Of a stretch of 6,302 nucleotides of DNA, positions 1-5,407 are shown in pieces. The position numbers were made by a program, and so were the translations under genes. The notes beneath the pieces were generated by a model. The model had not been told where the DNA came from, did no database searches, and worked only from the letters and a program-made list of their open reading frames with translations. The stretch spans positions 1-6,302 of the forward strand of contig PKWF01000060.1 of assembly GCA_003133185.1 (NCBI GenBank). Direction: 5' to 3'. This DNA comes from Vulcanimicrobiota bacterium. GTDB taxonomy: Bacteria > Vulcanimicrobiota > Vulcanimicrobiia > Vulcanimicrobiales > Vulcanimicrobiaceae. How positions within the stretch are numbered: position 1 is the first letter of the stretch; every line of letters starts with the position of its first letter.

Positions 1-162
1 GCGCTGATTCCGCTCGCCCTACGCGGCGTCCGCTACGTGCCCAAGGGCGCGAACCGAGTTCTCTTCGAGAACGTGATGCTCTACGGCGTCGGGGGCATCA
101 TCATTCCGTTTATCGGAATCAAGCTGATCGACATGCTCCTCGCTGCGCTGCACCTGACCTAA
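1..162 (+). CDS. kdpB: Potassium-transporting P-type ATPase subunit B, C-terminal fragment (5' end outside window)
   Basis: Only the last 53 codons are present, open from base 1 to a TAA at 160-162. The tail begins ALIPLALRGVRY and carries YGVGGIIIPFIGIKLIDMLL, which matches the well-conserved final transmembrane segments of KdpB, the catalytic ATP-hydrolysing subunit of the inner-membrane K+ pump KdpFABC. The catalytic phosphorylation and nucleotide-binding domains lie upstream of the window and cannot be checked. kdpC follows 10 bases downstream on the same strand, the usual kdpB-kdpC order, so this is an operon end rather than an isolated fragment. The fragment looks intact up to its stop codon, with no frameshift. 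The family call is confident because both the sequence of the tail and the neighbour agree. Confidence 0.93.
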   Translation, partial: ALIPLALRGVRYVPKGANRVLFENVMLYGVGGIIIPFIGIKLIDMLLAALHLT

Positions 163-166
163 GGAA
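161..166 (+). promoter_or_regulatory. Ribosome binding site of kdpC
   Basis: The AAGGAA string overlaps the last two bases of the kdpB TAA stop and lies 6 bases before the ATG at 173. It is a good Shine-Dalgarno match and supports ATG 173 as the kdpC start. Its overlap with the kdpB stop suggests translational coupling of kdpB and kdpC. Confidence 0.7.
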
Positions 167-172
167 CCGGCA

Positions 173-766
173 ATGATAAAGCACCTCGGCACATCTCTGC
201 GCATGACGATCGTTTCCATCGTGCTGCTGGGACTGATCTACCCGCTGGCGATGACCGCGATCGCGCAAGTCATCTTTCCGAGGCAGGCCAACGGCTCGCT
301 GATCACCGTCAACGGCAAGGTCGTCGGCTCCTCGATCATCGGCCAACTCTGGACGAAGCCGCGGTATTTTCATGGGCGCCCGTCGGCTGCCGGCAAAGGC
401 TACGATCCGACGCAGACCGGCGGAACGAACTACGGTCCGACCTCGGCGAAACTCATGGCCGCCACGAAAGCGACGATCGCGCAGCTCGAGAAGGAGAATC
501 CCGATGCGAGCGGTCCTCCACCGATGGATCTCGTGACGTCGAGCGGTAGCGGCATCGATCCCGATATCAGCCCTGAAGCAGCGCACTGGCAGGCGCCGCG
601 AGTCGCAAAGGCGCGCAACATGAGCGCCGCGGCGGTCGATGCGCTCGTCGCGCAGCACGTGAGTGGACGAACCTTCGGGTTCTTAGGCGAGCCGCGCGTC
701 AACGTTCTCGAGGTGAATCTCGCGCTCGACCATCCTTCGACCGGGCTCAGGATGACAAAGAATTAG
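173..766 (+). CDS. kdpC: Potassium-transporting ATPase subunit C (KdpC)
   Basis: The product is 197 residues, close to the usual KdpC length of about 190. KdpC is the single-pass membrane subunit that stabilises the KdpFABC K+ pump and promotes ATP binding by KdpB. The N terminus is a membrane segment (about residues 12-34, ending YPLAMTAIAQVIFP). It is followed by the family signatures QANGSLI (38-44), GSSIIGQ (52-58), YFHGRPSA (65-72), GGTNYGPT, DLVTSSGSGIDPDISPEAA and GFLGEPRVNVLEVNLALD, ending at residue 186. The start at ATG 173 has a good ribosome binding site and follows kdpB by 10 bases. The odd part is the last 11 residues (HPSTGLRMTKN, 187-197). They lie beyond the normal family end and are encoded by a short palindromic dispersed-type repeat starting exactly at base 731. 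The TAG stop (764-766) overlaps the TAA of the convergent sensor gene. The body of the protein appears fully functional. Confidence 0.96.
   Translation: MIKHLGTSLRMTIVSIVLLGLIYPLAMTAIAQVIFPRQANGSLITVNGKVVGSSIIGQLWTKPRYFHGRPSAAGKGYDPTQTGGTNYGPTSAKLMAATKATIAQLEKENPDASGPPPMDLVTSSGSGIDPDISPEAAHWQAPRVAKARNMSAAAVDALVAQHVSGRTFGFLGEPRVNVLEVNLALDHPSTGLRMTKN
731..760. repeat. Short palindromic REP-like repeat at the 3' end of kdpC
   Basis: The sequence CATCCTTCGA-CCGGGCTCAGGATGAC plus AAAG has 6-base inverted ends, CATCCT (731-736) and AGGATG (749-754), around a 12-base centre. From general knowledge, closely similar 'GTCATCCTGAGC...GTCGAAGGATG' units occur as interspersed repeats in many bacterial genomes, and translation of them gives recurring spurious peptides such as HPST..RM and CHPEP. 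Only one clear copy occurs in this window, so its repeat status rests on recognition rather than on internal duplication. It is read in frame as the last residues of kdpC and lies between two convergent genes, a typical site for such elements. Confidence 0.6.
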
Positions 767-2868
767 GTAGAGCGGGGCGGGAGAAGGACGAGCAACTCGC
801 GCGCGCCGGCGTCGAGGAGGCGCCGCGCGAACGACGGGCGCTGCGGCCAGTGACGCGAGTGCCGCGTTCCGGCGAGCGCTACCGTCGTTTGCGGACGTGC
901 GCGAGCGATTTCGATGAGCCGTTTCGGCACGTCTTCGGCGACCTCGTCGATCCATTCGACGTTGGTTTTGCGCGCCTCGGCACGCAGAGCGTCCACGACG
1001 GACTGGTCCATGCGTTGCTTCGGAGCCACGACGTGAGCGATGGCAAATTCAATGGCGAGGCGCGCCGCGATGCGTCCAGCGCGGGCGATCATCGGTAAAT
1101 CGGTCGCACGCGAACCGATCGAGAGCAGAATCCGGTCGAACGGCGAGGCGACGCGCTCGCGCTGGCGTGCGCGCAAGGCCTCGCGCAGCGCAAGCTCGCG
1201 GAGCGCAAAAAGGTTTTCCGTGCGGAAGAAGTTAGCGAGTGCCGCTTCGCAGCGCTCGAGCGGATAGATCTTGCCTTCGCGCAGCCGCTGACGCAGCGTC
1301 TCCGGTGTGACGTCCACCAGAATGACCTCGTCGGCGAGCGCGAGGATTCCGTCCGGCAAGGTTTCGCGCACGACTGTTCCGGTCAGGCGCAGGACCGTAT
1401 CTCCCAGGCCTTCGAGGTGTTGAATGTTGAGCGTTGTGATCACGTCGATGCCCGCACGCAACACGGCGAGAACGTCGTGAAAGCGCTTCGGCGCGACCGA
1501 ACCGGGAGCGTTGCTGTGCGCGAGCTCATCGATGAGCGCAACCTGCGGCTTGCGGGCGATTACGGCGTTGCGATCGAGCTCGCGATACATGATGCCGTTC
1601 TCGCTCACGATCTTTTCCGGAATGATTTCGAGCCCGTCGAGCAGCGCCGCGGTCTCCTTTCGGCCGTGCGTTTCGACGAATCCGACGACGACGTCGATGC
1701 CTTCGGCGGCGAGCTGATGAGCGCGGTCGAGCATCGCGTAGGTCTTTCCGGCACCGGCCGCCGCGCCGAGATAAACGGTAAGCTTACCGTAACCTACGCG
1801 CAGGCGGTCGCCGGCCGTCTGCGAGTAGGGTGAGCGCGCCGGGTTTTCGCCGACGTACGTCTGCCCCACGCCGACGATGAAGAGGTCGTACGGAAGCGGC
1901 GCGTTCGCGAGCTTCGTCGCGATCCGCCCGTGAGGCAAGGCGACCAGTGCTGCGCGTAAAGCCTGACCCGAGGGCGCGGCCGGATCGATAGCCTCGTGCA
2001 GTATCTCTCCGCCAAGTTCGCGCGCGACGGGTTCGAGCGCAGCGCGGTCCACGCCGGGCGTGGGAATGACCTCCAGCCGGAGATCGAGGCCTTCGGCGAT
2101 CGCCGCGGTGCGCCGCAGGAACGCCGTAGCATCGAAGTTCGGATAGACGAACGCGTCCGCCGTGGAATTGCTGCCGGCTTGCACCACCGGCAGCGTAAGG
2201 TCGTCGACGGTGCGCAAGAGCAGTTCGCGCAGCATATGGAGCGTCGCTTCCTTGAAGGCCCCGTTGAGCGCGCGTTCGATATCTTGCTCGTTGACGATCT
2301 TGCCCGCGCGCACGCGGCTTTGGAGAAGGCGCGGCGAAACGTCGAGCGCGACGACCTCGTCGGCCTTCTGCAGAAACGATAGTGGAACGATTTCGCGAAC
2401 CGGATAGCCGAGCAGTGCTTCGGCGGTCGGGGCCACGGTTTCGAGGTGCGCGATGTTGAAAGCGGCGATGACGCCGACTCCATGCTCTTTAAGCGCAAGC
2501 GCATCTTGCCAGCGCTTGGCATGAGGAGCATCCCCAAGATTATCGTGCGCGAGCTCGTCGAGCACCACGACGTCCGACTTCTCGCGCAACGCTGCTTCGT
2601 AGTCGAAATCCTCGAAAGTTGCGTCACCGATGGTGATGCGGCGCGGCGGCACGCGAGGCAAACTCTCGGCGAGGCGTTCCAAGTCGGGACGCCCTTTCGT
2701 CTCGATCCAGCCAATGAGCACGCGCTTGCCGTCGGCCGCGAGGCGTCGAGCGTCCTCTAAGAGCCGGCGCGTTTTGCCCGATCCGGGCGCACTGGCGACG
2801 TAGACGACGAGCCGCGCGCGGCCGCCGAGCTCGCGTAGCAGCTCCTCGGCCTTTGCCGTGCGATCCAT
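763..2868 (-). CDS. kdpD: Kinase-less KdpD-type sensor protein with two tandem KdpD-USP modules
   Basis: The product is 701 residues, predicted soluble and cytoplasmic. Module 1 (about 17-215) is a diverged KdpD sensor domain: P-loop ASAPGSGKT (25-33), Walker B-like VVVLDELAHDN (100-110), FNIAHLE (137-143), and an ADEVVALDVSP...RAGKI stretch (169-191). Residues about 225-335 look like a degenerate universal-stress-protein (USP) fold. Module 2 (about 362-570) is closer to canonical: GAAAGAGKT (368-376), GFVETHGR (396-403), LIDELAHSN (445-453), LNIQHLE (480-486), ADEVILVDVTP (512-522) and REGKIY (530-535). A better USP domain follows (about 576-697). Classical KdpD (about 900 residues) has one such module followed by four membrane helices and a histidine kinase, all absent here. 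Truncated kinase-less KdpDs are known in cyanobacteria and Deinococcus. ATG 2868 has a GAAGG ribosome site. The gene converges on kdpC and diverges from a kinase gene, which may be its partner (inference). The symbol denotes family only. Confidence 0.9.
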   Translation of the reverse strand: MDRTAKAEELLRELGGRARLVVYVASAPGSGKTRRLLEDARRLAADGKRVLIGWIETKGRPDLERLAESLPRVPPRRITIGDATFEDFDYEAALREKSDVVVLDELAHDNLGDAPHAKRWQDALALKEHGVGVIAAFNIAHLETVAPTAEALLGYPVREIVPLSFLQKADEVVALDVSPRLLQSRVRAGKIVNEQDIERALNGAFKEATLHMLRELLLRTVDDLTLPVVQAGSNSTADAFVYPNFDATAFLRRTAAIAEGLDLRLEVIPTPGVDRAALEPVARELGGEILHEAIDPAAPSGQALRAALVALPHGRIATKLANAPLPYDLFIVGVGQTYVGENPARSPYSQTAGDRLRVGYGKLTVYLGAAAGAGKTYAMLDRAHQLAAEGIDVVVGFVETHGRKETAALLDGLEIIPEKIVSENGIMYRELDRNAVIARKPQVALIDELAHSNAPGSVAPKRFHDVLAVLRAGIDVITTLNIQHLEGLGDTVLRLTGTVVRETLPDGILALADEVILVDVTPETLRQRLREGKIYPLERCEAALANFFRTENLFALRELALREALRARQRERVASPFDRILLSIGSRATDLPMIARAGRIAARLAIEFAIAHVVAPKQRMDQSVVDALRAEARKTNVEWIDEVAEDVPKRLIEIARARPQTTVALAGTRHSRHWPQRPSFARRLLDAGARELLVLLPPRST

Positions 2869-2928
2869 CGCCGCAGGCCTTCGCGCTGTGGCAAGGCGCC
2901 CCCGCCACTCTGCCCGAAAACGCGCGCA
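2869..2928. promoter_or_regulatory. Divergent intergenic region between the KdpD-like sensor and the histidine kinase
   Basis: These 60 bases must hold, or lie within, the 5' control regions of both divergent genes. On the minus strand, GAAGG (2878-2882) sits 9 bases before the sensor ATG and is a plausible ribosome binding site. On the plus strand no Shine-Dalgarno sequence precedes the GTG at 2929. I see no convincing -35/-10 pair and no clear operator palindrome in either direction, so this entry marks location only. Confidence 0.4.
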
Positions 2929-4479
2929 GTGGCCTTACTCTGTTACGGCTTACTCATCGTCGCGTGGATTATCGATCTCTTTACTCCACAGCTTTTTATC
3001 GCGGCGATCTTGTTCAACGGCCCGATTGCGCTCAGCAGTCTCGCGCTTCGGAGCAGGCTCACGACGAACTTGGTCATTATGGCAGAGCTGGCAAACGTGG
3101 CGGCCGGATATTATGACGGCGTCGTCGCAGGCCACCATTGGGACGGAGTCGCGGTCGGGGATCGATTGCTCTTGGCCGCCTCGTACGTTCTCGTCGGTTA
3201 CATGAGCGTCAAGACCCAAGAGTATGCTCGGGAAGCCGGCGTCTCGATGGGGCGGATGCGGCAGATCGACGTCGAGAAAGCGTTGCGCGTCGCGATCGGC
3301 CGCGTGCGGGAAACGCTCAACGTCGAGCTGGTGCAGCGCGCCGTTGCGCGCGAGTCAGTCGCCTTGCTGGGCGCGTCGAAAGCGATTTTGATCCTGCGCG
3401 AGACGCCGTTTGGACCGCCGCTAACTTTTTCATACGCTGAGGGGGACCGGGATATCTCGGTCGAGCGCCGGGCGCTCTCGACCGAGATTGCCTCGCTAGC
3501 CGCGCGCGCCACCGAGGCCGACGATGTGGTCTCCGTGACCGCAAACGACGTTTTGGGCCGCCTCACGCTCGATGCGCTGGGAGCGTCGGAGGCGCTCGTT
3601 GCGTCGATTTCCACAAGCGGATCGTCGGAATACGTGCTCATTGAATGCGCCATCGCCGCCAGACCATTCGTTTCCGACGCGCCCGCGACGCTTCGCGCCT
3701 TTGCTCGGCAGGCCGGAATGGCGCTCGAACAGGCCGGCCTGTTTACCCAGCTCGGCGAACGCAACGACGAGATTGCCAGGCAAAAGGACGAGCTCGCCGA
3801 CCGCGGCGACGTGATCCGTGACATCGTGTACGCGCTGGCCCACGATCTGCGCACGCCGCTTTCGGCCGCGCACGTCACGATGAATCAGGCGCTTTCGGGC
3901 GCGTACGGTGAGCTCCCCGAACGCTATCGCACGATCCTGCGAACCGCGCTCGGAGCGAACGACGATCAGCGACGGATCGTCGAAACGCTGTTGCTAGTCG
4001 CCAGATACGAAGCCGGCGAGACCTCGACCATCCGCGAGCGAATCTTCTGCGACCAATTGGTCGAGCGGATCGTAGCCGAACTCACGCCCGTGGCCGAGAT
4101 CAAAGGAGTCGAGATGCAAGCCCAAAGCGCGGAACCCTTACCGACGATGGGCGATCCGCACGAGATTCGCCGTGCGATCACGAACCTGCTTGCCAATGCG
4201 ATCGATGCAACCCCGCACGGCGGTCACGTGACCGTGCGGGGCGTTCGCAGCGGTGAGTGGATTGAAATCGCCGTGGAAGATGACGGGTACGGCGTCTCCG
4301 AGGAGCGGCGCGCAGGTCTCTTCCAGCGATTTGGCGGAGGGCACGCGGGTGCGGGAACGAGCCTGGGTCTTTACATCGTGCGTCGGATCGCGGAAAAATA
4401 CGGAGGAAGCGTGCAGTATGCTCCTCGATCGCCGCGCGGCAGCACGTTCACGATGAAGCTGCCGATGCTGGAGGAGTGA
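2929..4479 (+). CDS. Membrane-bound GAF-containing sensor histidine kinase (class I HisKA)
   Basis: The product is 516 residues. Four hydrophobic stretches at the N terminus (about 3-18, 22-40, 48-67, 79-94), with an IDLFTPQ motif after the first, resemble the small four-TM input module seen in some kinases and cyclases rather than KdpD's own membrane block. A GAF-like domain (about 130-275) and a signalling helix (about 278-300) follow. The HisKA H-box is AHDLRTPL with phospho-acceptor His305. The ATPase domain shows the N-box NLLANAID (419-426), the G1 box DDGYG (451-455), the F-box LFQRFGGG and the G2 box GTSLGLYIV (476-484). All catalytic boxes are present, so it should be active. GTG 2929 is chosen because it is the only start between an in-frame TAG at 2836 and the first membrane helix, although no ribosome site precedes it. 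The regulator gene follows after one base. The stimulus is unknown; partnership with the divergent KdpD-like sensor is inference. Confidence 0.92.
   Translation: MALLCYGLLIVAWIIDLFTPQLFIAAILFNGPIALSSLALRSRLTTNLVIMAELANVAAGYYDGVVAGHHWDGVAVGDRLLLAASYVLVGYMSVKTQEYAREAGVSMGRMRQIDVEKALRVAIGRVRETLNVELVQRAVARESVALLGASKAILILRETPFGPPLTFSYAEGDRDISVERRALSTEIASLAARATEADDVVSVTANDVLGRLTLDALGASEALVASISTSGSSEYVLIECAIAARPFVSDAPATLRAFARQAGMALEQAGLFTQLGERNDEIARQKDELADRGDVIRDIVYALAHDLRTPLSAAHVTMNQALSGAYGELPERYRTILRTALGANDDQRRIVETLLLVARYEAGETSTIRERIFCDQLVERIVAELTPVAEIKGVEMQAQSAEPLPTMGDPHEIRRAITNLLANAIDATPHGGHVTVRGVRSGEWIEIAVEDDGYGVSEERRAGLFQRFGGGHAGAGTSLGLYIVRRIAEKYGGSVQYAPRSPRGSTFTMKLPMLEE
4471..4476 (+). promoter_or_regulatory. 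Ribosome binding site of the response regulator, inside the kinase 3' end
   Basis: GAGGAG encodes the kinase's last two residues (Glu-Glu) and lies 4 bases before ATG 4481. The kinase stop TGA (4477-4479) is between the two. This arrangement fixes the regulator start and implies translational coupling of kinase and regulator. Confidence 0.7.
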
Positions 4480-4480
4480 G

Positions 4481-5119
4481 ATGGAAAACCACGCACGTAC
4501 GCGGGTCGCGATCGTCGAAGATCATGCGCTGACGCGCGCAGGATTGCGAACCGCGCTCGAGGGCTCGTTCGACGTGGTTGCCGAGGCGGCCGACGGTTTG
4601 ATGGGCTGGGAAGCGATCCTGCGGGAACGCCCGGACGTGGCCGTTATCGATATCGGCATTCCAGGCATCGACGGCGTGACGCTGACCAAACGCGTGCGCA
4701 CCGAGCTTCCAGCGACGCACGTGGTGATCGTTACCATGCTCGATCTCGAGAACGAAGTGCTGGGCGCACTGGCCGCGGGCGCCGATGCCTATTGCCTGAA
4801 GAGCTCGGAGCCGGAGCGCATCGTCGAGGCGGTGCGAATCGCCAGTGAAGGCGGCGCGTACTTCGATCCGCAGATCGCGCACGTCGTTCTGGCCCGCCTG
4901 TCCGGCAATCCGGCCTCCGCGGGCGCTTCGCCGCTGACGCAGCGCGAAAGCGACGTTCTCCGCCTGATCGCCGACGGCGGAGCCAATGCGGAAATCGCCG
5001 CGCAACTGCATATCGGACTCGGCACCGTAAAGGGCCACATTCGCGACATCCTCGAGAAGCTCTCGGCGTCGGATCGCACGCACGCCGCGGTCACCGCGCT
5101 AAAGAAGGGCTATATCTAG
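4481..5119 (+). CDS. NarL/FixJ-family response regulator with LuxR-type HTH
   Basis: The product is 212 residues, the standard length for this family. The receiver domain (about 7-125) has the acidic pair Glu13-Asp14, the phospho-acceptor Asp57 in AVIDIGIPGIDG, the switch residue Thr85 and the conserved Lys107 in AYCLKSS. A linker leads to a LuxR/GerE helix-turn-helix (about 149-210) with the signatures LTQRESDVLRLIADG, NAEIAAQLHIGLGTVKGHI and EKLSASDRT. It should bind DNA when phosphorylated by the kinase encoded one base upstream, with which it shares coupled translation. It is not KdpE, which carries an OmpR-type winged helix. NarL-type regulators usually pair with HisKA_3 kinases, whereas the neighbour is a class I HisKA kinase, an uncommon combination. 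The target genes are not shown by the sequence; kdp, its own operon or the divergent sensor gene are reasonable candidates only because of proximity. Confidence 0.95.
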   Translation: MENHARTRVAIVEDHALTRAGLRTALEGSFDVVAEAADGLMGWEAILRERPDVAVIDIGIPGIDGVTLTKRVRTELPATHVVIVTMLDLENEVLGALAAGADAYCLKSSEPERIVEAVRIASEGGAYFDPQIAHVVLARLSGNPASAGASPLTQRESDVLRLIADGGANAEIAAQLHIGLGTVKGHIRDILEKLSASDRTHAAVTALKKGYI

Positions 5120-5125
5120 GCGCGC

Positions 5126-5341
5126 ATGAGCGCTCTGTCGCTCTTCGGATTGTTTGCGGTGACCGCGATGCTGGTCACCTATACGCTGGAAAAGCGCAGT
5201 TCATGGTACATTCTGGCTTTCGCCGCAGCATGCGTGCTGGGGTCGGTCTACGGCTTCTTACAGGGCGCGTGGCCCTTCGGCATCGTCGAAGCGATTTGGG
5301 CCGGTGTCGCGGTGCAGCGCTGGTTTACGCTCCGAGGATAG
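5126..5341 (+). CDS. Small hydrophobic membrane protein of unknown function
   Basis: The product is 71 residues, starting 6 bases after the regulator stop. It has two or three membrane segments: about 3-20 (LSLFGLFAVTAMLVTYTL), 27-46 (WYILAFAAACVLGSVYGFLQ) and a more amphipathic 49-66 (AWPFGIVEAIWAGVAVQRW). A short charged loop, EKRS, sits between the first two. I do not recognise a named domain family, although compact proteins with a 'YGFLQGAWPFGIVEAIWA' core look like a conserved small integral membrane protein. Close spacing on the same strand and the absence of a promoter-like gap indicate that it is the last gene of the kinase-regulator operon. The ribosome site is weak (AGG at 5118-5120), consistent with coupling. 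It could be an accessory to the kinase or an unrelated passenger. Reality as a gene is supported by the hydrophobic pattern, operon position and a hairpin 2 bases after its stop. Confidence 0.75.
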   Translation: MSALSLFGLFAVTAMLVTYTLEKRSSWYILAFAAACVLGSVYGFLQGAWPFGIVEAIWAGVAVQRWFTLRG

Positions 5342-5343
5342 AG

Positions 5344-5377
5344 CGCCGGCGAGCGTCTCAATATGCGCTCGCCGGCG
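5344..5377. terminator. Strong GC hairpin between convergent genes, possible bidirectional terminator
   Basis: The arms CGCCGGCGAGCG (5344-5355) and CGCTCGCCGGCG (5366-5377) are a perfect 12-base inverted repeat with a 10-base loop, TCTCAATATG. The hairpin begins 2 bases after the small membrane gene's TAG and lies 31 bases beyond the stop of the convergent propeller gene, the expected site for a terminator. There is no real T-tract on either side (only TTT at 5383-5385 on +), so it is not a textbook intrinsic terminator. It may instead stabilise the 3' ends of the mRNAs or act with Rho. Confidence 0.6.
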
Positions 5378-5407
5378 AGGACTTTCCGTGACCGGCTCCC
5401 GCCGCTT

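Noticed and set aside
119..658. Long minus-strand open frame opposite kdpC, about 179 codons
   Set aside because: It is antisense to a clear kdpC, and its product is an Arg/Asp-rich low-complexity sequence without family motifs, typical of high-GC shadow frames.
1794..2714. 306-codon minus-strand frame inside the KdpD-like gene
   Set aside because: It overlaps the well-supported KdpD frame on the same strand, and its product is a Ser/Arg/Cys-rich string typical of a shifted reading frame.
763..2868. The KdpD-like gene as a frameshifted or degraded full-length KdpD
   Set aside because: The frame is uninterrupted for 701 codons, ends cleanly after a USP domain, and there is no remnant of a KdpD kinase downstream; the following sequence is kdpC on the other strand.
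3198..3878. 226-codon minus-strand frame opposite the histidine kinase
   Set aside because: The Ser/Ala/Arg-rich product has no recognisable domain, and the sense strand has an intact kinase with all its boxes.
4448..5083. 211-codon minus-strand frame opposite the response regulator
   Set aside because: It is antisense to a complete regulator, and the product is His/Arg/Asp-rich without motifs.
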